Assembly (NCBI GenBank): GCA_947168005.1 | Contig: CAMVKI010000006.1 | Location: 1-33,782, forward strand | Source: an uncultured Clostridia bacterium | GTDB lineage: Bacteria; Bacillota; Clostridia; Oscillospirales; Oscillospiraceae | DNA length: 33,782 bases | Direction of reading: 5' to 3' | Shown here: positions 6,993 through 14,967 of the stretch, in pieces | Layout of the letters: the number at the start of each line of letters is the position of its first letter | Numbering within the stretch: position 1 is the stretch's first letter | The notes under the pieces: model-generated | Database searches by the model: none | The model's input: the letters and a program-made list of their open reading frames with translations, nothing else | What the model was told of the DNA's origin: nothing | Program-made: the position numbers and the translations under genes

Positions 6993-7325
6993 GTCTATAT
7001 CGGCTACTGGTCCTTCGTGCTGATGGGCTTCCACCTGGGCCTCCACATCCCGGCCATGACGGCAGGGCTCAGATGGAGCGGCAAAGTCAGGACCGCTCTT
7101 TCACTGCTCTGCGCTGTCGCCGCTGGGCTGGGCTTCTGGCTGTTTGGGAAAAACGGCCTGCCGGACTACATGTTCTTCCGCACCCCCTTCGCCTTCCTGG
7201 ACTACGAGAAGGCGGCGGCGCTGGTCTTTGCCGAGAATCTGGCGATTCTGAGCGCCTTTGCCCTTCTGGGCGGCTGCGTCGCGGCGCTCTGCAAGGCGTT
7301 TGGCAGGCCCGGCCCGAGATTGTGA
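6993..7325 (+). pseudogene. 3' remnant of a DUF4405-like membrane protein
   Basis: The frame starts abruptly at the recombinase junction with VYIGYWSFVLMGFHLGLH, a membrane helix with a His-rich end typical of small cytochrome-b-like DUF4405 proteins. Two further hydrophobic segments follow (about 7085-7150 and 7235-7300), separated by a loop with MFFRTPFAFLDYE. The GC-rich codon use matches the flanking chromosome rather than the island. There is no start with a ribosome binding site at the junction, so the gene lacks its 5' part, which is not found at the other edge either. It is convergent with the MATE gene. The family name is moderately certain; the truncation is clear. Confidence 0.6.
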
Positions 7326-7353
7326 ATCCGCCGGCGAGCATCGAGGAATGAGC

Positions 7354-8694
7354 TCACGATAAGCGCAGCTTTTTACGTTTCAGATACACGCGGAAGGGGA
7401 GCGTCCAGAGCAGCATGGCGCTCCAGCCGATGATGCAGGCCAGGGCCACGCCGGAGACGCCCAGCTTCGGGACGAGCAGCAGGGTGGCGGCGACCCGGAA
7501 GGAGATCTGGGTCAGGGTGGCGAAGAGCGAGCTCTTCATGGCGCCGACGCCGCGGAAATAGCCCTGCATCCCGTTGGTCAGACAGGGAAGCCAGTAGAAG
7601 AAGCGGATAAGGCCGAAATAAGCCAGGCCTTCGACGAGGATCTCCCGGTCCGCGGAGAAGAGCCCCATCAGAGGGGCGCGAAGCAGCAGGACCGCGGCGC
7701 AGACGGCCAGGCCGCTGCAGAGCTCCACCAGCATTCCCCGGCGGAAGCCGCGCTCCACCCGCGACCCGTCTCCCGCGCCCCGGTTCTGGGCGATCAGGGC
7801 GGTCATGGCCGTGGCGATGCTGCGCCCCGGCAGCAGGCCGATGTCCTCAATCTTCCGGGCGGCGCTGAAGGCCGCGGCGGCGGAGACGCCCAGGGTGTTG
7901 ATCGTGCCCTGGATCACCAGGTTTCCGATGGGCTGGGCGCACTGCTGCAGGGCGGTCAGGCCGCCGTAGGCAAGGGTCTTCCCGGCGAGCCGCCGGTCGA
8001 TCCGCAGCTCCCGCCAGGAAAAGCGCAGCTCGGGCACGTTCCGGCTGACGTAGAGGATGCAGAGCAGGGCGCTGAAGCCCTGGGCCAGGACAGTCGCGAG
8101 GGCTGCGCCCAGGACGCCCATGCGCAGGACTGCCACCAGGAGCAGATCCGCCGCGATATTGATCAGACAGGAAATAATCAGAAAGCGGACCGGCGTCCGG
8201 GAGTCCCCCACGCTGCGGAGGGCGGCGGCGTAGATATTGTACAGGCAGGTAAAGGGCATACCGAGCAGGATGACCCGCAGATAGCGCTTCGCGTCGGCCA
8301 GGGCCTCCGGCTGGACCCGCATGAGCCGGAAGAAGACGCCGGCCAGGGGAAAGCCCAGGGCCAGAACGGCGAGGGCAAAGAGCAGGCCAAGGCTTACGGT
8401 GGTCTTGAGCTCCGCCAGCAGCCGATCCCGGTCCTTCGCGCCGAAGAAATTGCCCATGAGGACCGAGGCCCCGACGCAGATGCCCGACACCCCCAAAATC
8501 AGCAGATTCATGATCTGATCGCAGGTGCCCACGGCGGCGAGGCTGACCTTGCCCGCGAAGCGCCCGATCACGATGGTATCCACCATGTTGTAGGAGAGCT
8601 GGAAGAGATTGCCGAGCATCAGCGGGATCGAAAAGGCCACGAGATGCCGCAGGATACTGCCCTGCGTGAGATCGGTTACATGATTGCGCTGCAT
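7354..8694 (-). CDS. MATE family efflux transporter
   Basis: A 446-residue inner-membrane antiporter of the MATE/MVF superfamily, probably Na+- or H+-driven. It has twelve hydrophobic segments in two homologous halves. The N-terminal motif PLMLGNLFQLSYNMVDTIVI with GRFAG and the loop VGASVLMGNFFGAKD are diagnostic, and the second half repeats the pattern (LPCLTNGMQGYFRGVGAMKSS split over helices 10-11). The length is normal. ATG at 8694 follows AAAGGAGGGCG. A minus-strand promoter lies at 8749-8721. It is divergent from the pectate lyase gene. The substrate is unknown; drugs, dyes or metabolites are typical. Confidence 0.93.
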   Translation of the reverse strand: MQRNHVTDLTQGSILRHLVAFSIPLMLGNLFQLSYNMVDTIVIGRFAGKVSLAAVGTCDQIMNLLILGVSGICVGASVLMGNFFGAKDRDRLLAELKTTVSLGLLFALAVLALGFPLAGVFFRLMRVQPEALADAKRYLRVILLGMPFTCLYNIYAAALRSVGDSRTPVRFLIISCLINIAADLLLVAVLRMGVLGAALATVLAQGFSALLCILYVSRNVPELRFSWRELRIDRRLAGKTLAYGGLTALQQCAQPIGNLVIQGTINTLGVSAAAAFSAARKIEDIGLLPGRSIATAMTALIAQNRGAGDGSRVERGFRRGMLVELCSGLAVCAAVLLLRAPLMGLFSADREILVEGLAYFGLIRFFYWLPCLTNGMQGYFRGVGAMKSSLFATLTQISFRVAATLLLVPKLGVSGVALACIIGWSAMLLWTLPFRVYLKRKKLRLS

Positions 8695-8720
8695 CCTCGC
8701 CCTCCTTTCGTTTTTTCTCC

Positions 8721-8749
8721 ATCATAGGATGTCTGCGGCCAAAACGCAA
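8721..8749 (-). promoter_or_regulatory. Promoter of the MATE transporter gene
   Basis: On the minus strand, TTGCGT (8749-8744), 17 nt, TATGAT (8726-8721), 26 nt before the ATG. Confidence 0.55.
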
Positions 8750-8786
8750 GCCGCAATCTTTTTTTTTACAAAGATTGTCTGTTTCC

Positions 8787-8832
8787 TCCATAAATTGTCG
8801 GAATTTTCCATATGTTTTTTCCGGTTCTCCAT
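8787..8832 (+). promoter_or_regulatory. Phased TCCAT elements upstream of the PL9 gene (candidate AraC-type sites)
   Basis: TCCAT ends at 8791, 8811 and 8832, i.e. spaced 20 and 21 bp. The middle copy is part of CGGAATTTTCCAT (8799-8811) and the last of CGGTTCTCCAT (8822-8832). The last base of the third copy is the first base of the -35. A close match, CGGAAATATCCAT (14845-14857), occupies the identical place at the importer operon promoter. Two-turn spacing of direct half-sites up to the -35 is how AraC-type activators are arranged. Confidence 0.5.
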
Positions 8833-8860
8833 TGAGTCCGGGTCGGGATAATGGTAAAAT
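8832..8860 (+). promoter_or_regulatory. Promoter of the PL9 pectate lyase gene
   Basis: TTGAGT (8832-8837), 17 nt, TAAAAT (8855-8860), 65 nt before the ATG. The -35 is imperfect, as expected for an activated promoter. Confidence 0.6.
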
Positions 8861-8925
8861 GAATAATAATACAGCACAAGTTGTATTAAAGTCATATCAG
8901 ACGCAACTGACAGGAGGACCGTATT

Positions 8926-11900
8926 ATGACAAAGCATTTCCATTGGTGCAAACGGGCCCTGGCGCTGGTGCTGGCCCTGCTCCTCCTCGCGGCCCCGCTG
9001 CCTCTGCGGGCGGCCGCCGAGGGAGAGGAAGCGGGCTCGGAGCTGGTGCTGGAGTCCAAGAATCTGACCGCCTTCGCCGCGGGGGATAAGGCCGACGGCG
9101 AGGCGGAGCGAATCAACGACGTCTTTACGATTCTTTGGAGCAGCAAGTCCAAGGTGGACGGCAGCGCCAAGACCTGGGAGGACGGCTATGAATCCGCCCA
9201 GCGCATCAACTTCGGCGGCAAGGTCACGACGGAAAAGAACGCCGTTCAGATCACCCTCACGGGGCCGGCCGCCGTCAAAATCTGGTGGGTCCAGGGCGGT
9301 GACGACAACCGGGAGATGGCCCTGCTGGACGCCAACGGCGAGATCGCGGCCATCAGCTCCGGCACCTACGTCAAGAACAGCCCCTATATCTCCGAGCTGG
9401 AGCTGGAAGCGGGCGGCGTCTATTATCTGGGCGGCGCGACGAACAACAACAATATTTATAAGGTAGAGGTCCTTCCCGCCGCCGTGACCCACACCCTGGA
9501 GTCCAAGCTGCTGGAGCCCTTCGCGGCAGGGGACAAGGCGGACGGCGACACCACGGCCGTCGGGGACTTCTTTACCCTGATCTGGAGCAGCAAATCCAAG
9601 GTGGACGGCAGCGCCAAGACCTGGGAAGACGGGTACGAATCCGACCAGCGCATCAACTTCGGCGGCAAGGCCGCGACCAACAAAAACGCCGTGCGTTTTG
9701 AGACTGCAGGCCCCGCCCTCGTCAAGATCTGGTGGGTCCAGGGCGGCGACGACAACCGGGAGATGGCGATCCTGAACGCCGACGGGGAGATCGCGGCCAT
9801 TACCTCCGGCACCTACGTCAAGAACAGTCCCTATATCTCCGAGCTGGAGCTGGAGGAGGCCGGCGTCTGGTATCTGGGCGGTGCCACCAACAACAACAAT
9901 ATTTATAAGGTAGAGGTCACCACCGGCGCGGCGGAGAAGCCACCCAGAGCCGACTGGGCCGAGGTCCCCGCCCCGGCGATTACCGATGTCAGCGTGGACG
10001 GCGGCAATATCACCGTCACCGTCAGCGCCCAGGTGGGCTACGACGGGGCCGACAGGGTTAGCGTGGAGATGCGCGACGAGGCCGGGAGCCTTGCGGACAG
10101 CAAGAGCTCCGGCCGGGAGCAGGCGGAGCACACGCTGGTCTTCACCCCTGCCGCCTCCGGGACCTACAGCTTCTCCGTCAGCGCCAGCCGGAACGAGGAG
10201 GAAAGCGTTCACGAGGGCGCCGAGACCGTCAGCGTGGACTTCGTTCTGCCTCTGGCAAAGCCGCAGTTTATCAGCGCCGGCAACGCCGGCGGCGGCACCG
10301 TCCATCTGGAATGGGAGCCCGTGGCCGAGGCCGAGCAGTATGAGCTCGCGGTCGAAGGCACCGATCTCCTGATCTGCACGGAGGCGCTGGAGGCCGACGT
10401 GAGCGGCCTCACCCCCGGCGAGACCTACGCCTTCCTGCTGACCGCCCTCCGGGGCGAGGAACGCAGTGAGACGGACCGCATCGAATGCACCGTCACCGAG
10501 GCCGCCGAGACGACCTGGGCCTTCTCCGCCTTCGGCACCGGCATCACCCTGTCCAACAATGCCAACGGTTATTCGGGCAGCGCCAACGACGGAAGCGTCA
10601 AGGTCTGGTCCACCGGCGGCAAGGGCAAGCTGGTCCCCGCCTCCACCGACGGTCTGGCCTTCTACTACACCAAGATCGACCCTGAAACCCAGAACTTCAA
10701 GCTGACGGCCAAGGCCGTGGTGGAGAGCTGGACCTACTCCAACGGCCAGGAGGGCTTCGGCCTCATGGCCTGCGACGCCGTGGGCCGGAACGGCGACAGC
10801 GCCACCTTCTGGAACAACTCCTACATGGCCTCCGTCACCAAGGTGGAGTACAGCGCCGACGCGGGCAAGTACAGCATGAAGCTCGGCGTGGGCTCCCAGC
10901 AGAAGGTGGGCGTCACCCCCGAGAACATCAACGCCTCCCTGCAGCTGGACGATATGAGCCTCTTCTCCTCCACCATGCGGACTCTGGAGACCGGCTGCGC
11001 CGACGCCGGCATGGCGCCGGGCACCTACAACCTGGTGGGCAACTACACCAACGCCAACGCCCCCGACGGCACCCTGGAGCCTCCGCTGACCGAGTTCCTG
11101 CTGACGGTGGAGAAGAACAACACCGGCTACTTCGTCAGCTATACCGATCCTGAGGGCGTCGTCCGCACCGAGAAATACTACGACACCCAGGCCCTGAATC
11201 ACCTGGATCCGGAGACGGTCTGCGTGGGCTTCTTCGCCTCCCGCAACGCCACGGTGGAGTTCACCGACATCGAATTCAGCACCTCCGATCCCGCCACGGA
11301 TCCCCCTCCCGAGGAGCAGCCCGTGACCCTGGTGGAGCCCAACTTCCTGGTGGAGTCTGCGACGATTGCCAACAGCCCCGACTACAGCCTGGTCTACTTC
11401 GGCAACGCCGACGGCACCCTGGTCGTCACCGGCCCCGACGGCGGCGAGCTCTACAACGGTCCCGTCAGCGCCAACGCCAAGCTCCGCGTCCCCGCGACCC
11501 TGAGCCCGGGTGAGAACCGCTTCTCCCTGACCATGACTCCCGATCCGGACTACAAGCCCTCGGAATACGAGCGGCTCTCCTCCTACGAGCCCGTCAGCTT
11601 CACCCACACCGTCAATTACGCCGTCAATGACGCCCTGCTCATCTACGTCTCCCCCGAGGGCGATCCCGCCGCCGACGGTCTGACCCGCGAGACCCCCACC
11701 AAGCTGGAGGACGCCGTGCAGAAGGCCATTCCCGGCCAGACCATCTGCCTGCTGGAGGGCACTTATCAGATGAACGGCAGGCTGGTGCTGGAGCGGGGCA
11801 TCGACGGCACCGAGGAAGCGCCTATCTGCCTCTTCGCGGACCCCGAGGCCCAGAGCCGCCCCGTCATTGACTTCGACGGCAAGAGCGCCGGCATCGTCCT

Positions 11901-13383
11901 GGCCTCCGACTGGTGGCATCTGAAGGGCTTCGACGTGACCAACACCGCCAACGGCGAAAAGGGCATCCAGGTCTCCGGCAAGCACAACGTGCTGGAGCTG
12001 CTGGAAACCTACCGCAACGGCAATACCGGCATCCAGATCAGCCGCTACAAGGGCAGCGACACCCGGGAGGAGTGGCCCGCCGACAACCTGATCCTCAACT
12101 GCACCAGCTATCTCAACGCCGACCGGGGCTATGAGGACGCCGACGGCTTCGCCGCCAAGCTCACCATCGGCGAGGGCAACGTCTTCGACGGCTGCATCTC
12201 CCACCACAACGCCGACGACGGCTGGGACCTCTACGCCAAGATCGAGAACGGCCCCATCGGCAAGGTCGTCATTCAGAACTCCGTGGCCTACAAGAACGGC
12301 TACATTCTCGACGAGGCCGGAAACGAGATCAACGCCGGCAACGGCAACGGCTTCAAGATGGGCGGAGAGAGCATCCCCGGCGGCCACACCCTGATCAACT
12401 CCGTCGCCTTCGCCAACAAGGCCAAGGGCATCGACTCCAACTCCTGCCCGGATATCAAGGCCTATCAGTCCACCAGCTTCGACAACGAGAGCTACAACGT
12501 GGCCTTCTACACCAACACCGCCGTCAACACCGACTTCGCCGCCGACGGCGTGCTCTCCTACAAGAAGTCCAACAGCGTGGCGGAGAACATCAAGCCCGTG
12601 GGCAGCCAGGACCTGACCGCCATCTACGGCCCCACCAACTTCTACGATACCAACGGCTCCTTCCAGAACAGCGAGGGTCTGGCCGTCAGCGACGACTGGT
12701 TCGTCTCCCTGGACACCGCCGCGGCTGTCAACGGCGGCATCACCCGGAACCCCGACGGCAGCATCAATATGAACGGCTATCTGGAGCTCACCGACGCGGC
12801 CCCCGAGGGCGTGGGCGCCCGCTTCCCGGCCTGGGAGCCCGCTCCGGAAAATCCCTTCACCGACGTGAAGGAGGGCAAGTACTACTATGACGCGGTCCTC
12901 TGGGCCTACTATCACGAGCCCCAGATCACCGCCGGCGTCGGCGACGGCCTCTTCGGCGTCAAGGAGCCCTGCACCCGGGCCCAGATCGTGACCTTCCTCT
13001 GGAAGGCCCTGGGCGAGCCGGAGCACCACATGAGCGAGAACCCCTTCACCGACGTCAAGGCCGGCAAGTGGTACTATGACGCCGTGATGTGGGCCTATGA
13101 GAACGACATCACCCACGGCGTGGGCGACGGCCTCTTCGGCGTCAAGGAGAGCTGCAGCCGCGGCGACGCCATGACCTTCCTCTGGAATGCCCTGGAGAAG
13201 CCGGAGCCCGAGACGACGGAGAACCCCTTCGAGGACGTGAGAGAAGGCAAGTACTACTGCAAGGCGGTGCTCTGGGCCGTGGAGAACGGCATCACCAGCG
13301 GTACCTCCGAGACCACCTTCGGGCCGAAGGATCCCTGCACCCGGGCCCAGATCGTGACCTTCCTGTACATTGCAATGAACTGA
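8926..13383 (+). CDS. Secreted, SLH-anchored multidomain PL9 pectate lyase
   Basis: A cell-surface enzyme that cleaves polygalacturonate by beta-elimination, giving 4,5-unsaturated oligogalacturonides. Layout: signal peptide (1-31); two nearly identical 149-residue-period modules (about 41-183 and 190-332); a beta-sandwich domain (about 345-440); Fn3-like domain (443-527); a large beta-rich region (528-790) and an Ig-like region (800-895), unrecognised but possibly carbohydrate binding; right-handed beta-helix PL9 domain (about 903-1300); three SLH repeats (1307-1485) that anchor to the cell-wall polymer. Asp1073, Asp1097, Asp1098 and Asp1101 reproduce the spacing of the four Pel9A calcium ligands (209, 233, 234, 237), and Lys1144 in GFKMGG fits the catalytic Lys273. 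ATG at 8926 follows CAGGAGG. The gene is monocistronic with a terminator at 13391. Confidence 0.92.
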   Translation: MTKHFHWCKRALALVLALLLLAAPLPLRAAAEGEEAGSELVLESKNLTAFAAGDKADGEAERINDVFTILWSSKSKVDGSAKTWEDGYESAQRINFGGKVTTEKNAVQITLTGPAAVKIWWVQGGDDNREMALLDANGEIAAISSGTYVKNSPYISELELEAGGVYYLGGATNNNNIYKVEVLPAAVTHTLESKLLEPFAAGDKADGDTTAVGDFFTLIWSSKSKVDGSAKTWEDGYESDQRINFGGKAATNKNAVRFETAGPALVKIWWVQGGDDNREMAILNADGEIAAITSGTYVKNSPYISELELEEAGVWYLGGATNNNNIYKVEVTTGAAEKPPRADWAEVPAPAITDVSVDGGNITVTVSAQVGYDGADRVSVEMRDEAGSLADSKSSGREQAEHTLVFTPAASGTYSFSVSASRNEEESVHEGAETVSVDFVLPLAKPQFISAGNAGGGTVHLEWEPVAEAEQYELAVEGTDLLICTEALEADVSGLTPGETYAFLLTALRGEERSETDRIECTVTEAAETTWAFSAFGTGITLSNNANGYSGSANDGSVKVWSTGGKGKLVPASTDGLAFYYTKIDPETQNFKLTAKAVVESWTYSNGQEGFGLMACDAVGRNGDSATFWNNSYMASVTKVEYSADAGKYSMKLGVGSQQKVGVTPENINASLQLDDMSLFSSTMRTLETGCADAGMAPGTYNLVGNYTNANAPDGTLEPPLTEFLLTVEKNNTGYFVSYTDPEGVVRTEKYYDTQALNHLDPETVCVGFFASRNATVEFTDIEFSTSDPATDPPPEEQPVTLVEPNFLVESATIANSPDYSLVYFGNADGTLVVTGPDGGELYNGPVSANAKLRVPATLSPGENRFSLTMTPDPDYKPSEYERLSSYEPVSFTHTVNYAVNDALLIYVSPEGDPAADGLTRETPTKLEDAVQKAIPGQTICLLEGTYQMNGRLVLERGIDGTEEAPICLFADPEAQSRPVIDFDGKSAGIVLASDWWHLKGFDVTNTANGEKGIQVSGKHNVLELLETYRNGNTGIQISRYKGSDTREEWPADNLILNCTSYLNADRGYEDADGFAAKLTIGEGNVFDGCISHHNADDGWDLYAKIENGPIGKVVIQNSVAYKNGYILDEAGNEINAGNGNGFKMGGESIPGGHTLINSVAFANKAKGIDSNSCPDIKAYQSTSFDNESYNVAFYTNTAVNTDFAADGVLSYKKSNSVAENIKPVGSQDLTAIYGPTNFYDTNGSFQNSEGLAVSDDWFVSLDTAAAVNGGITRNPDGSINMNGYLELTDAAPEGVGARFPAWEPAPENPFTDVKEGKYYYDAVLWAYYHEPQITAGVGDGLFGVKEPCTRAQIVTFLWKALGEPEHHMSENPFTDVKAGKWYYDAVMWAYENDITHGVGDGLFGVKESCSRGDAMTFLWNALEKPEPETTENPFEDVREGKYYCKAVLWAVENGITSGTSETTFGPKDPCTRAQIVTFLYIAMN
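9049..9918 (+). repeat. Tandem intragenic duplication (447-bp period) in the PL9 gene
   Basis: Two consecutive copies with a period of exactly 447 bp (149 codons), for example TGGAGCAGCAAGTCCAAGG at 9136 and its near-copy at 9583. Long stretches are identical at nucleotide level, indicating a recent duplication or ongoing homogenisation. Each copy encodes one beta-rich module ending in GGATNNNNIYKVEV. Confidence 0.9.
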
Positions 13384-13390
13384 AAATGCG

Positions 13391-13425
13391 AAACAGGGTC
13401 TGCGCGGACTGCGCAGACCCTGTTT
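13391..13425 (+). terminator. Terminator hairpin after the PL9 gene
   Basis: A perfect 15-bp stem (13391-13405 with 13411-13425), GGACT loop, with TTTT at the end of the 3' arm. The trailing T-run is short. Confidence 0.75.
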
Positions 13426-13489
13426 TCGGGCTGTCAAGGAACCGTATTTTGTCGGATTATCAAACGCGGCGCTTGCGGGAGAGAATCAG

Positions 13490-13880
13490 GATCAGGTGAC
13501 AAATGACAAGTAACAAGTTACAGGTGATGGGTGACAGGTGACAAACACGCCGGGGCGGTCATTGGCGGCCCTTTTCCAAACGCCTGTAGGGACAAGCCTT
13601 GCTTGTCCGGCATTCGGAACGAATGCAATTTGCCGCAGGCAAATCCGGAGGCAAATGAATGCTGAAAACTTAAGACTTAAGAACGGACAATAAAAGTGTC
13701 CCTCCGCGACGATTTGAATTTCATTTTTCAATTCACAGAATTGAAAAATACCACAATTATTCATTATTCACTATTCATTATTCATTTGTCCCAGACGGGG
13801 AACAGGCCGGCAGATTGCCGGCGCTACAGGCGGGGTCGCCCTGTTCCCTGTTCCCGGTTCCCTGATCCCTTTTTCTGCCG
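13490..13880. repeat. Gene-free cluster of small palindromes and short direct repeats
   Basis: This gap holds no credible gene. It contains: repeated GTGACA/TGACAAG units (13493-13550); GGACAAGC/GCTTGTCC hairpin (13590-13608); CATTCG/CGAATG (13611-13625); ATTTGCC/GGCAAAT (13628-13644); ACTTAAG twice (about 13667-13681); four ATTCATTATTCA-like units (about 13758-13786); GCCGGC repeated around 13808; and GTTCCCTG/GTTCCCGG/GTTCCCTG direct repeats (13852-13865). It has the look of an accumulation site for miniature intergenic repeats between two convergent genes. Confidence 0.7.
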
Positions 13881-13898
13881 CTGGTATCTTTTCCACCC

Positions 13899-14750
13899 CT
13901 ATCTGGCCCAGGGCTGCCTGCCCGGGCGCTTCGGGATCTCGTAGAACCTGGCGGTCTTGTCCCGCTCCGTGTCGTTCCATTTGTCGAAGCCCAGGGGGTG
14001 GATGTGGGGCCCGTAGACGCAGTTCTCGAAGCGGGCCAGGCCGTAGTCCCGCCAGGGCCGGGCCAGCCAGATGGAGGCGGGCTCCACCGCCTCCTCGGCG
14101 GTGAAGCGGCAGCGGCGGAAGGTGAAGCCGATCTCCTGCTCGGGAGCGTGGGCCGGGGCGGCCACATAGCCGACCTGGCGGACGTCGTAGACCGAGCGCA
14201 GCTCGCAGTCCTCCAGCAGCGCCTCCCCGCAGCCGAAGACGAAGTCCACGCTGCCCTCGATCAGGCAGCGCCGCAGGCTCTGGCGGCAGACCGGACCCCG
14301 GCGCAGGGGGTCGATCAGGAAGCCGTCGTAGCGGGCGATCAGGTCCGCCGGCAGGGGACCGAGAAAGAGCGTGTCCTGGGTGGAGCGCAGACGGCAGCGC
14401 TCCATGGAAAAGCCGTCGGCGCAGACGCTCAGGGCCACCTCCTGGCCCTTTTCCTCCGGGTGCCCCGCCTCGTTGACGATGCTCAGATCCTCGATGGAAA
14501 CCCCGTCGGCGCAGACCGCGGCGGTCCAGGTCCGGAAGGTGTTGTAGTCCCGGCCCAGCGCGTCCTTTTTCAGGGCGTAGTCGTCCCAGACAATGCGGGT
14601 CCTGTCCATGCCTGCGCCTCGCAGCCTCAGGCCGGGGGTGCGGATGAGCAGCTTGCAGCGAAACTCGCCCGGCGGCAGCAGCAGCTCCGCCCCCGGAGCT
14701 GCCTGATCGACCAGACGCTGCAGCTCCGAACTGATATTCTGTATAGCCAT
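13899..14750 (-). CDS. Pectinesterase (CE8), without signal peptide
   Basis: Removes methyl esters from galacturonate units (pectin + water to pectate + methanol). A 283-residue beta-helix protein. CE8 motifs in order: GQEVAL (102-107), STQDTLF (123-129, catalytic Asp126), GSVDFVFG (166-173, nucleophile Asp169) and WLARPWRDYG (228-237, Arg231 and Trp233). About 43 residues separate the two Asp, roughly twice the usual 21, because an extra loop (about 131-157) is inserted. The N-terminus MAIQNISSELQRL is not a signal peptide, so it acts in the cytoplasm on imported oligosaccharides. It is divergent from the importer operon, with the shared control region at 14751-14967. ATG at 14750 follows AAAAGGGAGG. 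Confidence 0.9.
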   Translation of the reverse strand: MAIQNISSELQRLVDQAAPGAELLLPPGEFRCKLLIRTPGLRLRGAGMDRTRIVWDDYALKKDALGRDYNTFRTWTAAVCADGVSIEDLSIVNEAGHPEEKGQEVALSVCADGFSMERCRLRSTQDTLFLGPLPADLIARYDGFLIDPLRRGPVCRQSLRRCLIEGSVDFVFGCGEALLEDCELRSVYDVRQVGYVAAPAHAPEQEIGFTFRRCRFTAEEAVEPASIWLARPWRDYGLARFENCVYGPHIHPLGFDKWNDTERDKTARFYEIPKRPGRQPWAR

Positions 14751-14776
14751 ATTTTCTATACCTCCCTTTTATCTCT

Positions 14777-14804
14777 ATTATAGTTTTTTCCATAAAAAAT
14801 GGAA
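14777..14804 (-). promoter_or_regulatory. Probable -10 and palindrome in front of the pectinesterase gene
   Basis: On the minus strand TATAAT is at 14782-14777, with no good -35 at 16-18 nt. Just upstream is a perfect 6-bp inverted repeat, TTCCAT-AAAAA-ATGGAA (14788-14804), reusing the TCCAT word seen at the PL9 and importer promoters. Activator dependence is inferred. Confidence 0.4.
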
Positions 14805-14844
14805 GGTTTTTCTGTAAATTAGTCAAAAATGAACATAAATGAAA

Positions 14845-14885
14845 CGGAAATATCCATGTACAAGATTCGAAAAACACCATATAAT
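14845..14885 (+). promoter_or_regulatory. Promoter of the pectin importer operon with a TCCAT element
   Basis: TGTACA (14857-14862), 17 nt, TATAAT (14880-14885), 82 nt before the first ATG. CGGAAATATCCAT (14845-14857) abuts the -35 exactly as CGGTTCTCCAT does at the PL9 promoter. The -35 is poor, consistent with activation. Confidence 0.55.
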
Positions 14886-14967
14886 TAGCCGTAGTGATGA
14901 GAATAGGCAGGAGCGGCAAGCGTTTTTTTGTCTATCTTCACACAATAATTCAGCAAAGGGAAGCGCC

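Noticed and set aside
8722-13437. A 1571-codon open frame on the minus strand covering the whole PL9 gene
   Set aside because: It mirrors the strong G-start/C-end codon bias of the real gene. Its translation is a monotonous Gly/Val/Ala/Asp mixture with no domain, no ribosome binding site and no signal peptide.
13493-13786. Short repeated units considered as a possible CRISPR array
   Set aside because: Units are of different kinds, 6-12 bp long and contiguous, without uniform repeats or spacers and without cas genes.
14839-14860. A catabolite-repression (cre) site near the importer promoter
   Set aside because: TGAAACGGAAATAT matches only the left half of the cre consensus; the right half is absent.
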